DNA of 64,000 nucleotides from contig JADKIL010000006.1 of the NCBI GenBank assembly GCA_016721315.1, forward strand, positions 1 to 64,000. The letters run 5' to 3'. The stretch is from Candidatus Villigracilis vicinus (GTDB lineage: Bacteria > Chloroflexota > Anaerolineae > Anaerolineales > Villigracilaceae). Within the stretch, counting starts at the first letter, position 1, and the number at the start of each line of letters is the position of its first letter. A model generated the notes under the pieces. That model worked only from the letters and a program-made list of their open reading frames with translations. It was not told where the DNA came from and searched no databases. Positions 1 through 9,932 of this stretch are shown piece after piece. A program made the translations under genes and the position numbers.

Positions 1-1460
1 CAGGCAAATCACTCACTGCCCGCCTCATCGCCCAGTTCAATCAAGATACTGCGGTTCAGCCATCGCCGCTTCCGGGTTCTCCCAAGGCTTCTTCTGCCAG
101 GGCTTCGGGTTCAGGTAAATCTTCGGCGGCGGTTGGTGAAAGTCGTCTTTCAGCCAGGCAATACTCAAGTTGTCGCCGCGAACCGCTATCAGTCCGAGTG
201 AAGCGGCGGGAACGTCCTCTTCGCCGGTATCCTTGCGTTTCTTCAAGTTCCACCAAGCAGGTCATCGCGAAACGCCTTCTCAATCCCTGAAGCACTCGCG
301 CGTGAATTCAGTCGGCTTGCCAAAGTTCGGCATGATGGCGCGCTTCTCGTCACCACTTACCGCTTCCTTCGTGTTGCCCCGCTCGCTTTCGCCGCGGTAA
401 AACAGTACGTTGGTCTTCACGCCCTGCGCGTAAGAATTCCCGCTCGGTGGCGCAAAATGGTGTGCAGGTTGCACTCCATCAAGTCGGCGCGGATCTGTCT
501 TCCCGTGTTGGCTTCAAACAAGACGTTATCAGGCGGAACCACCGCGGCGCGTCCGCCCGCTTTCAGCACGAGATGGCCAATAACAACAAAGCGGAAACTG
601 CTTGTTGCCGGTGGGAAGGTGAGATCATACGCGTGGGCAGCCGCCGCCCTTCTTCGAATCCCAAACGGCGGATTGGTGAGGATGGGCGTATTGGCTTTGG
701 GCAGGGCGGCTCCCCTCCAGGCGGGCGTATCCACCGTAGCGGATACCTGCCGCGGCGGTGGCTCGAGCCCGTGCGGCATCAGGTTCACCAACGCCAGACG
801 GTGCGTATACTGCAGAAATTCCATCCGTAAAGTCTTGTGACGATATTTCCGCTGCTGCGACTCCGTCCACAGATCAGAAGTCGCTATTTTTCAGGAGATG
901 CCGATTGGCGGCGATCAAGAATCCACCAGGCTGCCTGCTGCCGGGTCTTGAACAGTATCCTACGGCGACCGTTCCATCATCGCCGCCATGCTGTCAAGTC
1001 CAGCTGGACGCGGCGTGAAATACTGCCCCCGCGCCAGATTTCTTCTCGTTGGCGTTCTTCTCAAGCAAGCCTTCCGCACGCAGATCGCCCATGCCTTCCT
1101 TGCGGGCGTTGTACCAATCAGCTTGTCGATCTCCGTCACGCAAAATCAGCCTGGTCGGCTTCTTGATGAACGGACTGGCATTCGCGAAAATCTCACGCGT
1201 CAACAAGGACCGTGATCGCCGAAATGGATCAACAGTAGTTTATAAAATCCGCTTCGCTCAGGCGCGCTCTTCCGTCTCCAGATCATCCAGCGATAGCCTG
1301 AAGGAACTCTTTTCGGTATCGGTCTATTTGCCATTTTTCGGGAACACCAAATAGGTCAATTCAGTGACATACTGTGATGGGACACGCCATCGTCTTTCAA
1401 CGTTTGCACAAATTCAAAGTTTAGCAACGATGTCTTCAGGTTACGTTCTGGGTTAGGAGG
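1..1460 (-). pseudogene. hsdM: Type I restriction-modification DNA methyltransferase subunit HsdM, frameshifted
   Basis: Minus-strand translation recovers HsdM pieces in order but in different frames. An N-terminal stretch (about 1430-1200) reads roughly as LKDDGVS.HQYVTELTYLVFLKM. Then, near 1100-1020, come a DWYNARKEGMGDL segment and LLEKNANEKKSGAG, the segment before the SAM-binding region. The N6-adenine methyltransferase motif NPPFG lies near 660-680, and YAQGVKTNVLF near 400-440. A C-terminal RGDNLSIAWLKDDF piece lies near 130-170. HsdM would methylate adenine in the host recognition site as part of an M2S complex. At least five frame changes occur, so no full-length protein can be made from this sequence as written. 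The gene end is at or beyond the left edge, and no hsdS is visible. The start is approximate. Decay and sequencing error both remain possible. Confidence 0.8.
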
Positions 1461-1599
1461 GTCAAAGTGAGTTTCCTTTTTTGACCACAAAGGGTCACAG
1501 AAGGAAAAACCTTTGTGTACCTTTATGTTTAACTAATCTTTTGGAATTTTGTCTTCCAGAGCGACTTATTGTATAATAAAAGTGCCAGTGGATGAAATC

Positions 1600-1946
1600 A
1601 ATGGTCAAAGCGTTTTTGATCGCTCATCCTGTCTCGCGAAAAGTAGCCCTTGTGGCTGCCTGCCCTCATCTATAAGTGATGAAAGGGATAGCGAGGCGGG
1701 TTATTTTAATGATATTCAATCAACCTCACAATTTTTCCACCAATCAAATCGCAAACTGCGCTCTGGTTACATATCGCGCACCAAAATGGAACCCGCCACC
1801 AAATCAGCAATTTGAATCAGCGCTTCTTGCTTCGAGCGCCGGGTCGGGAGTGGCAATGACGGTAACGACCACATAACGCGACGCGCCTTTTCGAATTTGA
1901 AACTGAAATCGCCCGATTCATCACCTGCAAAGGTAAACGTAATCAT
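1600..1946 (-). pseudogene. DUF3800 protein remnant, internally deleted
   Basis: An ATG at 1946 follows the hsdR stop by a few bases and opens MITFTFAGDESGDFSFKFE, the N-terminal DESGD signature of DUF3800, an RNase H-like family of unknown role often found near restriction loci. After a one-base frame change the text reads SRYVVVTVIATPD. About 20 codons later, in another frame, the family's C-terminal motif QIADLVAG appears. Normally more than 100 residues separate these blocks, so a central piece seems to be missing, not just shifted. The left boundary is uncertain. Further left (1460-1600) I see no gene, only a CACAAAGG-type repeat near 1485-1520. Confidence 0.55.
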
Positions 1947-1949
1947 CAA

Positions 1950-4900
1950 TCATTCCTTCTTCCAGATCAAATCGTTCATTTTGTTTCGAGCGTATCAGTA
2001 ACTGCCCGTCAAACATTCTATCCAGCCGCGCAAAACCGCCGCCATCGCGAGCAAAGATCGGAGTCAGGGTCATCAGGTGCGTCACGATCCACGATCACAT
2101 TCGCTTTTGGTTGCGCTGCAATGCGTTTTAAACCAATCCTTTTGTGGGGTCGTCCATGTTCGTGCGCCAGCATTTCTGGTGTGCCCACTCCTGCTCATCA
2201 TACGGCACAAACTGGGTCACCTGTGGCAATGTGAATAAACCCAACAATGTGCGCCGCGATCTCTTGATTAGTCATCTCGCGCCAGGCGATCGTCACATTC
2301 GTTCGCTAAAACCCGCCCTGTCCAACTCCATCGCCAATTCACGCAACTGCTTGCGAGTCAACTCACGCGGGCGGGTCAGCACCGTCAAAAGCGCGAGATT
2401 TCATCACGATGGGTCTTGATAAACTCACCAAATGCCTTCAAATAATCTTCGGGCTTTGCGGCGCTGCCATAGCCGCGCTCCGCCAAAACTGATCTGGTTG
2501 TTCGGCCGTCAAATTGGTTGCTGGCTAGGAGTTGATCCGGTCAAAGGATTTCTCCCAGTAAGTTTCGCAAACCAAGCCGCCACCTGATCGAGCGGCATTT
2601 GCCTCAACTCCCGACCAAGCGCTTCTGGGCTCAAGCCTGCAACGGTTTCAAAATCCTTGCATTTTCCTCACTCAATGGCGCTTCTTTCTCTGGAACTTGG
2701 CAAGGGTGCTGTCTGAGAAGTTGCTGCGCTTTTTCATCGCTCACACTGGTCAGTTCCGCCATCAACTGGCTGAAAGACAAGTTGGGTCTACCACTACAGG
2801 CTTCATGGTAGTCACATCTTCCAACGCATCCCATACAATCGCACCGCATCGAACACCCAGAAGGTTTCCTTTTCCACTTCGGGGCACAGGCGGGTGGCGC
2901 GCCCCAACATTTGCTCGAATAAAAATACGGCTGTTCACGCGGCGGAGAAAAACCAGGTTGCAGATTTCCGGCATCCACGCCTGTAGTTAGTAAATCCACC
3001 GTCACAGCAATGGTCGGGTTATGTTCGTTCTTGTAACGTCAGATCAAGCTCAATGGCTTATACCGTGCCTGTGATCTTCACCGCTGCATCATCGTCACGC
3101 TGCCATATTGGTCTTGAAAGGCTTTCTTCAACAAGTCTACGACCAGGTCCGCATGTTTGTCGTTCACACAAAAAGATCAATGTCTTTTGCTTTGAATATG
3201 GTCGATCTCCTGCGCCAGATACTTGCACTACCGTATTGAACGGCTTGGTGATGACCTTGCGATTGAACTCATCCACCTCCAAATGAACACCATCAGACAT
3301 GGTGTAGTTCGATCATCTGAGTGCGTGGGTCAAAGACCACACTTCTTCATGCCTTCCATGTAATGCCATCTTCCAGTAACTTTGTCTTGATCTGAATCGG
3401 TGGCTCGTGGTCGATCCAAATATCCGTCAATGACGGCTTCACGATACGTGTAAGTATAGATCGGCGCACCGAAGATCTGTGTGGTTTTGCAGGGCAGGTG
3501 TCGCCGTTAGCCCACTTTGACCGCATCAAAATACTCGATCACCGCCGATACTTCGAGACGTAATCTTCATAACTGCGGAGGTCGTTCCCGTGTCTGGAGT
3601 TCACGGTCAAGTAAATATCCGCGATGGCATTCGTCCACCACAATGCAGTCATACTGATCCACCGTGGGAGTCGTCGCATTCTCAGAGGGATACAACACCC
3701 GCTTAAGCATTCCCTGCACTGTGGCAATATGACGGCTGTATCGCCATCAGGCGTGGTTTCGTTAAGTTCTTTGATACCAAAGATATCCGCAAACTTTTGA
3801 ATGCTGTCCATATGCGGGTATCTTTGAAAGATTGCGCCTATTCGCCCAAAGCTTCGCGGTCAACCAGAACAGAATTCGCTTGAAACGCTGTGTCTTTAAT
3901 AGCGATGCATTAATGCAATACAGGTCTTGGTCTTGCCTGTACCCGTTGCCATTGCCAGCGGCATTTCGCGGCGCCCTTCGGCAATGCCATTTTCCGCGGC
4001 GCGGATGGCTTTTCTTTGATAATCGCGCAGAGTGAAACCATAATCGAACGGCTCCGCCTGCAATTGCTGGTGTGCGGCAGCTTCATCACGTTTGAGAAGC
4101 TCCTTCAAACCTTCAGGCGTGTACCATCCATCTAATGCATGCCCCAAATTGGTTGAACGCCTCAAATCCACAAACCAGATTCCGCTTTGGGTTTCCAGTT
4201 GCTTCAAGTATGGTCTACCATTGGTGGAGAACGCAAACGGAACATGGTACTCGCCCCATGCGCCACCTGGTGATTGCATTTCATTTGTCAAGGTAAAGCC
4301 GCGGCTAGAAGCGCTTGATTGAACTAACTTTGAGGAAACATCCACATTTATACGCTTATGTCCACCGCCGCCACAGGCATCAAACCAATGAACAACCACA
4401 AGTCTGCGGTCCGCTGGCATAGGGGTACTCCGCAATCGCCAAATGCCTGCCGCGTTCGGGGGCGGGTCCCCTTGTTGTAGCGCAGGCGAACCGTGTCTGC
4501 TTCCCATCCTGCCGCGCGCAATTGTGCATCAATGATCTGGCGTGTCTGCGCTTCATCCAGAAACATCAACTGGCTGGCGTTGACCGCCGCCTGACGATAT
4601 TTCAAAGTGGCAGATTTCTTCTTTGTCGCTTCCTGTTTGCCGCCTTCTGAAGCAAGGCTTCTACTTTGGCGTTTGCTGCTTCCACCTGTGTAGCGAGAGC
4701 TGTTTGCGTTTTCTTGCAGTGCATCTGTTTCATTAATTACAGAAGGTGGAACAAACTCATCCCGCCCTTGAAGTCTGGCTTTGCAAACGTGCGTTGAAAC
4801 CAAACACCCAACTGCCATCCCATTTCCAGGATATTATTCAGCGCTTTGTTGCCTGATCTCCCCTGATTAGCGTTGATTGCGGTATTTCCAAAAATACCGC

Positions 4901-5172
4901 AACTGGTCAAACAACTGAAAAATAAACGGGCAGAACTTTCTCATCTCTCAAGCGACGCAACAATTCATATTGGCTTTCTTCTCGTTCTGTTGTATATAAC
5001 CCCATCTGTGTAGCAGCATGCTTTGCAAGCAACTCCCCAAACTGCCACACATCTTGATCAGGCTGGTATTTGGGTCGTCAGCATAATATTTCTCGGCAAG
5101 CGAACCTAGGCGAGCAAGTTGCTCGTTGGACTTATTAAGAAAATCAAAGTTAGAACGATTTGCGAAATTCAT
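1950..5172 (-). pseudogene. hsdR: Type I restriction endonuclease subunit HsdR, frameshifted
   Basis: The whole length of an HsdR (about 1,070 codons, usual for the family) can be followed on the minus strand across many frame changes. At the start (5172) the N-terminal domain reads FDFLNKSNEQLARLGSLAEK and DDPNTSLIK. Next comes DEAQTRQIIDAQLRAAGWEAD near 4510-4560, the entry to the nuclease region. Helicase motif I, MATGTGKT, lies near 3930-3955, the DECH motif II near 3630, and DHEPPIQIKTKLLEDG near 3360-3410. A helicase C-terminal block with VFLRRVNSRI and a GRATRLCP-like run follows near 2880-2960. The C-terminal domain (LTVLTRPRELTRKQLREL) lies near 2320-2390. It ends DLIWKKE-stop at 1950. 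HsdR is the ATP-dependent translocase and nuclease of the R2M2S complex. The well-preserved residues between breaks argue that the indels are recent or artefactual. Confidence 0.85.
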
Positions 5173-5196
5173 ATATTCACAGAAATAATTTTGCTA

Positions 5197-5234
5197 AACA
5201 AAACCGCCCGCGCAAACTGACCTGCGCAGGCGGT
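5197..5234 (-). terminator. Rho-independent terminator between the MBL-fold gene and hsdR
   Basis: Read on the minus strand, a GC-rich stem (CCGCC.TGCGC paired with GCGC.GGCGG, one bulge, loop of about 8 nt) is followed by TTTTGTTT. It would end transcripts from the metallo-beta-lactamase-fold gene at 5535-6290 just before hsdR begins. Confidence 0.6.
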
Positions 5235-5534
5235 GGGTAATTGAGTCACGAACCGTCCCCATCCGTTGCGCTTTCGTGCGCAGCGTCCCTCTCTATTTGA
5301 GGCTACTGTCCGTTGATGATATTCGACCGTAAGGGTTTTGTCAATTTACAATCGTCATCCCTTTGTGAGTCAGGGTTTGCGGCGTTATTTGCCAAAAAAC
5401 ACAACTGCTTCAGGGAGATAAGAAGCACCCTTTTAAATGAAAAGCTGACGCACAAGGTATTTGTACGTCAGCGTACGAAACGAGGAATTCAATCCATATT
5501 TACATACAAGTTCCAACCAATTCGAGCGACCCAC
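5235..5534. other. Intergenic, nothing recognised
   Basis: About 300 bases between the 5.2-kb terminator and the stop of the MBL-fold gene. Open frames here are short and resemble nothing I know. I see no repeat or RNA gene. Confidence 0.5.
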
Positions 5535-6290
5535 TTACCAAGTCATCAGTTCCCCATCCGTCGGTATGCTTACCTGGTTGGCTACTTGGGCTTTGGCTAA
5601 ATGGTCTGTCAGCGCCTGCCTTGTCAAACGACAGTGATTGATGGCTTCTAAATGAACAGCAACAATTTTTGCTTGCGGCGCTGCCTGACATACTTTGACT
5701 ACATCATCGGCAGTCATCGTAATGGGGGCTCCCACATTGAGTTGTGCAGCCCCGGTGTTGAGGACGATCACATCGGGGTGATATTGCTCCAAAACCGCTT
5801 GTACCATTGGTCCCCAGATCGTGTCGCCAGCAATGTAGAGCAGCGGTTCCTGGTTCGCCTTGATAATGAAGCCAGACACGTGTCCCATTGCGCTCCCAAG
5901 AATGCCTTTACCATGTCTGCCTTCTGTTCGAAAGAATTGTAGATTTTCCAAAGTGACAGGCGAGGATGTAACAGGAATCACCTGGGTAAAACCATAGCCT
6001 GCAAATTGTGCTTGATCAGCAGGTTGACAAATGAGAGGGAGCTGTTTCGGCAAGCGGTCAATTGCAACGGGGTCGAAGTGATCAAAGTGAGAATGGGTCA
6101 CCACAAGGATATCTGGTTGAAGCAATGTTTCTACGGCACAAGGCAAAGGCACCATGGGGTTTCGTGCAGCAGTTTTTCCAAAGGTTTGGGAAGGATAAAC
6201 CCTTGGCTCTGCCAAAAGAGGATCGATCAATAATTGTTGACCGGCAAATTCAACTTGAAGAGTTGCGTGGCGGATTAAGCGCAATTTCAT
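5535..6290 (-). CDS. MBL-fold metallohydrolase (UlaG-like)
   Basis: This 251-residue protein has the metallo-beta-lactamase fold signature HSHFDH (His66, His68, Asp70, His71), which binds two metal ions. Later come a GDT motif in AGDTIWG and a C-terminal HLEAINHC segment. The beginning (MKLRLIRHATLQVEF, then LLIDPLL) is typical of the UlaG/YtnP-like branch of small cytoplasmic hydrolases, which includes L-ascorbate-6-phosphate lactonase. The substrate cannot be read from the sequence. No signal peptide is seen. The gene is intact, unlike its neighbours on both sides, and seems to be transcribed alone with its own terminator near 5.2 kb. Confidence 0.85.
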   Translation of the reverse strand: MKLRLIRHATLQVEFAGQQLLIDPLLAEPRVYPSQTFGKTAARNPMVPLPCAVETLLQPDILVVTHSHFDHFDPVAIDRLPKQLPLICQPADQAQFAGYGFTQVIPVTSSPVTLENLQFFRTEGRHGKGILGSAMGHVSGFIIKANQEPLLYIAGDTIWGPMVQAVLEQYHPDVIVLNTGAAQLNVGAPITMTADDVVKVCQAAPQAKIVAVHLEAINHCRLTRQALTDHLAKAQVANQVSIPTDGELMTW

Positions 6291-6340
6291 TTACAGTCTC
6301 CAGGTGAAAACAATATCTCATTCCAATGCGATTATTGAGC

Positions 6341-6393
6341 GGGCTAACCGGTTTGCGGCTAGCCCTCAACGTTAGGCGCACGCTTTGTTGGGT
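6341..6393 (-). repeat. attC-like element, copy A
   Basis: Just after the stop of the 6417-7437 gene the minus strand has ACCCAAC, which fits the attC R'' box RYYYAAC. It is followed by AAAGCGTGCG, CCTAACGTTG and then a hairpin (GGGCTA...TAGCCC, 6341-6365). About 33 bases (6361-6393) match copy B at 7641-7673 with four mismatches, in the same orientation relative to the preceding gene. A clear R' box (GTTRRRY) was not found, so the assignment is tentative. Confidence 0.4.
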
Positions 6394-6416
6394 GCGTATT
6401 TGGGTGTAAGACTCAA

Positions 6417-7437
6417 TTATTTTGGAAGGAAATAAATCTCTAAAACAATCGAACCAATATTATCAGAATGATAAGAGTCTCCCGTGACTACAGTGATGAC
6501 ATCGTCTTTATTTAATTTAGCAGTCGCAAGTTGACCTTGTACGCGATTAATAGCAATTTCTTTTGTTGAAGAACAAACAGCTGTGCCAATAGCAAATAGC
6601 GCATTGTCAAAATCTAAATTTTCGCTATCTTTCCATTGAGGAACAGGACCAAGATAACTTACAATTTGTGTTGACCAACACCCGTTATAAGCAGTAAATG
6701 CCGAATCAGTATACTTAAGGAATACATACCTGATTCCGGTGCTTTGTAATTAATCCCAGACGCGCTATAAGCAGGGACTGTAATTGTTCCAATAAGTTGC
6801 GGAATAGAACTTGATGTGGTTGAAGTTGGTTGAGTTATCGGTTGAACAACAGTTTGAGTTACTAAAGCCAGCCCGGTTTCGCAGCTAACAAGGGTGCTAT
6901 CTAAAAGGTCGATAGAGAAGTTGGCTCTAAATCGAAATGGAATATCAATTGACTCGCCGTTAGAACTTACTCTGGCTGTACCAGATTCACAGACTTCACT
7001 TAATTGACTGTATGTATTACATGAGTTTTGGGCGCGGCTCGTACTGTGATTGAGCGTGAAATACTTTCAATTACTCCATACTGATATCCAAGCTCGTTTG
7101 AAATTGCTGCCCCTAAATCAACGCCCGTTCCAAATAATTCGAGTTTGCCGTCAATATCCACAGTTAGACCAAGTCCCACTTCAATTGAATGATTGATTCC
7201 CATCGTACGTTCAACTACATTATCAACGTCCCCTGTTCCGTTGCAGTTTGGCTGTTCTATATTCTCAGTGCGTATCGTTTCATAAACAGGCTCGGAAAGA
7301 TCAATTATTTCTACCCGATAGTTTTGAGGCTTAGAAGGTAAGCCGTTATCTTCTGGTGAGGCTGCTATTGGCGAGCAGCCCATAATTATTGTGGCGATAA
7401 AAAAGCTTTTGATTGTGATGTTATATATTTTTTTCAT
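6417..7437 (-). CDS. Secreted lipoprotein of unknown function, two frameshifts
   Basis: The protein opens with a lipoprotein signal (MKKIYNITIKSFF, then IIMGCSP, so the cysteine lies near residue 21). The first frame stops at 7000. A one-base shift at the CCC run near 7030-7032 (plus GGG) continues the reading as NSCNTYSQLSEVCESGTARV. A second shift near 6727-6738 continues it as YVFLKYTDSAFTAYNG to the stop at 6417. The span plus two bases equals 341 codons, so two single-base deletions explain everything. The C-terminal part (from about residue 235) looks like a compact beta-rich domain with KEIAINRVQGQL and DDVITVVTGD. No family is recognised. An attC-like element follows directly. Confidence 0.6.
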
Positions 7438-7560
7438 TATTTCTCACCTCCTGCTGTCGGAACATTCCTTTTGGGATTATGTATCACTATCTTTATGTTT
7501 CGGCAAAGCGCCGAATGGTTTGAGTTACCTGCATTGTATCTCGGCAAGCTCGACAACTGG

Positions 7561-7587
7561 GGCGTGGACGGCGAAGCCGTCCACGCC
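7561..7587. repeat. Perfect 12-bp inverted repeat with GAA loop
   Basis: GGCGTGGACGGC, then GAA, then GCCGTCCACGCC. It lies between attC-like copy B and the start of the 6417-7437 gene. No T-run follows on either strand, so it is not a typical terminator. It could be a hairpin within the variable part of an attC or a leader structure. Confidence 0.7.
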
Positions 7588-7640
7588 AGAAAAATAATAA
7601 GGCTTGTGAAACTGCTTGGGGATGCGCACGCCCTCCAGGC

Positions 7641-7673
7641 AGCCCACAACGTCAGACGCACGCTTTGTTGGGC
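7641..7673 (-). repeat. attC-like element, copy B
   Basis: Four bases after the stop of the 7678-8564 gene the minus strand reads GCCCAAC (R'' box consensus RYYYAAC), then AAAGCGTGCG and TCTGACGTTGTGGGCT. Its placement right after a stop codon and its match to copy A (29 of 33 bases) suggest a cassette boundary. The matching R' box is not evident. Confidence 0.4.
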
Positions 7674-7677
7674 TATT

Positions 7678-8564
7678 TTACTTTTCAAGAGATGTTACTT
7701 GGATATCATCAATTTGCATATGGGTATGTTGACCTGCTTGCATGGTTATCGATCCAGTATTAAAAAGAGTGTCATCTGTGTTTATAACCACATAGTCATT
7801 TATGGATATTTTTATTTCAGAGCCCTTAGCTTCAATATTTATCCAATACCAAATATTCTTTTCAAGATCGTATTCGCGTAGAATCATTTCTTTCCAAGAG
7901 CCGCCGTTGATTGTGTAATTAATAGTTGTATACGCTAAACCTACTGAAGTTACATATGCGCCATTATTTGTTCCCCTAAAGTAAACTATTGCCTCTCGAT
8001 TATCACCTTCAAGAAATCTTACCCTAAACTTTGCCTCATAGTCTTTCCAGTCTTTTGAACCAAAATCTATTTTGGGGTAACCAGAGCTTTTTGAGTTATC
8101 AATATCGTAAACTTTATTCCCAGTTTCATCTGCGATGATTTGCCACTCCCTGAAATATAAGATATTTTCTGGGCTTTTTCATCCTCAAAATCTTCATCAA
8201 ACAAAACGGACGAGTCCTGTAGGGGTGTTTCGGGTATTTGATTATTAGAAATAGGGATTTTAGTTGTTAATATTGAAGTTGATATAGGCGTTTCGATATT
8301 ACTTGGTATAACAGTGGATAAAGACGGGTTAGATTTGAATATCTTTGCTCCGCCATATCCTACAACGCCGCTTACAACGGCGAAAAACAAAACGACAAAC
8401 CAATTTATTTTCGTTCTTGGGTATAAGACTACATCGGGTGGCAGTAAGATGCTTTTTTGTTGCTTGTTCCTGCCAGATTGAATGAATGCAACGATAATAG
8501 GGCTTATTGCACCTATAAGTGTTGCTAAAGCGGTGATTAGTGTGATAAAGGTTAGTGTATCCAT
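7678..8564 (-). CDS. Membrane-anchored protein with LamG/DUF1080-like C-terminal domain, one frameshift
   Basis: The first 180 residues hold two membrane segments (about residues 5-28 and 54-72: ITALATLIGAISPIIVAF and WFVVLFFAVVSGVVGYGG), then a Ser/Thr/Pro linker. At the G run near 8143-8145 a missing base breaks the frame. Reading on gives EWQIIADETGNKVYDI, IDFGSKDWKDYEAKFRVRF, then WYWINIEAKGSEIKISIND and a stop at 7678. The second half resembles the concanavalin-like LamG/DUF1080 fold, which often binds carbohydrates outside the cell. The span plus one base equals 296 codons. The upstream neighbour's end overlaps this start by 13 bases. Confidence 0.6.
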
Positions 8565-9403
8565 TGAATTAGCATCGTATTCTTATGTATTTGCCGATTG
8601 CGCCAGAGATCCCCAGCGTCAGGTAGTATTTTTATGGGTGCGTTTTTTTTACGGGCATTCATTTTGGGAATATCATTGCTAAACCAAATTCTTGCGAATG
8701 CGCCTTCTGGAACATTTTCACCTTGATAATATCTTTGAGCATTTGAGTCAACAAAATTAATTGGACGTTGAACTACAAAGTTCGAAGGTACTACCGCTAA
8801 ATCTGCTCCACTTGGTTGGTTCCCGCCAACACACTTCCATTTTCCTTGCCCTAATAAGTTGTCAATAATTTGCGAATTTACGATAGGTCTTTCGGAAGTA
8901 CATGACGAATTGGGTAATTCACTAACAAGCCATCCTGTACCAAGTTTGCCGCCTGGTACTTGTTCTCCGACTTGATAAAAAACACCATCTGTATCTATGC
9001 GGCTAAAAGGAAATGCAACTATGTAATTGAGAGGCACTCGTTCTATGCTGATCGCAAGAGGACTACCATCCATGCATCTCCAATAATCTCTTCCAATAAT
9101 GCTATCTATATCAGATTGAGTAAATTGATACAGAGAAGGCACGGGCGTATTTGATTCAGTTGGTTGGGGCTGTGCAACTTCTTGGACAAAAAATGTTCCA
9201 CCGAACAAACCTATTACAAATCCGATAACAGCAAATAAGGATGCAACAAGTCCAACTGCGCCAATTGTCGTTGCTGTACTTTGATTTAAATTCGAATCTT
9301 TATTTTTCCTTTCAGCCGTAATTACTGTGGCAAATGCGCCAATAAGCGCAGCTAATATGGTTGTAACTGCTGTGATTAATGCAATTGCCAGTCCTTCAGA
9401 CAT
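8552..9403 (-). CDS. Membrane-anchored hypothetical protein
   Basis: 283 residues. The N-terminus has two hydrophobic helices (about residues 5-28 and 46-73), in the same plan as the downstream neighbour, followed by a Pro/Thr linker (QPQPTESNTPVPS). An external region has two similar segments, each with a DYWRC- or GKWKC-type start. The first reads SIIGRDYWRCMDGSP and the second NLLGQGKWKCVGGNQP, about 107 residues apart, each followed by a V.L.YIV.FPF- or VPSNFVVQRP-like stretch. This looks like an internal duplication of one small domain. No family name can be given. It probably forms a short unit with the 7678-8564 gene. Confidence 0.6.
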   Translation of the reverse strand: MSEGLAIALITAVTTILAALIGAFATVITAERKNKDSNLNQSTATTIGAVGLVASLFAVIGFVIGLFGGTFFVQEVAQPQPTESNTPVPSLYQFTQSDIDSIIGRDYWRCMDGSPLAISIERVPLNYIVAFPFSRIDTDGVFYQVGEQVPGGKLGTGWLVSELPNSSCTSERPIVNSQIIDNLLGQGKWKCVGGNQPSGADLAVVPSNFVVQRPINFVDSNAQRYYQGENVPEGAFARIWFSNDIPKMNARKKNAPIKILPDAGDLWRNRQIHKNTMLIQWIH

Positions 9404-9932
9404 TTTTATACCTTTTGCAATATGATTTGAAAATGAGCCAACACCTAATGGTTTGTACTACTTGCGCGAGAGAAAGGAAGATGAAGCAGCCTTCTATCTA
9501 AAAACTGCTTCAGAATATCGCTAAAATATATAGCCATTAAGGGGTTGAACTGGCACAACGAAAACCAATATTATTTGCGGATTTTGATGGAAGGAATTGA
9601 ATGCTTCGCAAAACCCTTATGCCACTTGTTTTTATTTGCTTTCAACTCATAAGTCAGGTTACCAAAGATATTTTCTGTAGAAAATGGACAAAATCTGTAT
9701 AGGTGTAAAATTAAATAGGTATGCAGCAAAAATTATAAGAATATTTTGTGGTCTGCACAACGTTCTCGAATAATAAGAATGTCACCTAATTAATTGAAGA
9801 ATATCCGTTCTGTATTCACGCGAATTTCACTGTTCAATACCAGAACTGCTCTCAATGCTCGTCCTATGCTGGGCAATCGGCAACAAGAAAAACTAAATAT
9901 GACAGCACAAGACCAGGTCCACGCCCAAACCC
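9404..9932. other. Intergenic, AT-rich, one possible gene fragment
   Basis: Over 500 bases with no complete gene. On the plus strand near 9430-9526 an open stretch of about 33 codons ends LRERKEDEAAFYLKTASEYR-stop. It looks like the tail of a former protein but has no start. The rest shows no RNA, repeat or clear promoter. Confidence 0.4.

Noticed and set aside
1480..1560. Possible promoter or IS end near the CACAAAGG repeat
   Set aside because: The repeat is imperfect and not flanked by a transposase or target duplication.
7437..7688. Minus-strand 83-codon frame upstream of the 6417-7437 gene
   Set aside because: It spans the attC-like repeat and the 12-bp hairpin, and its composition is that of a repeat translated by chance.
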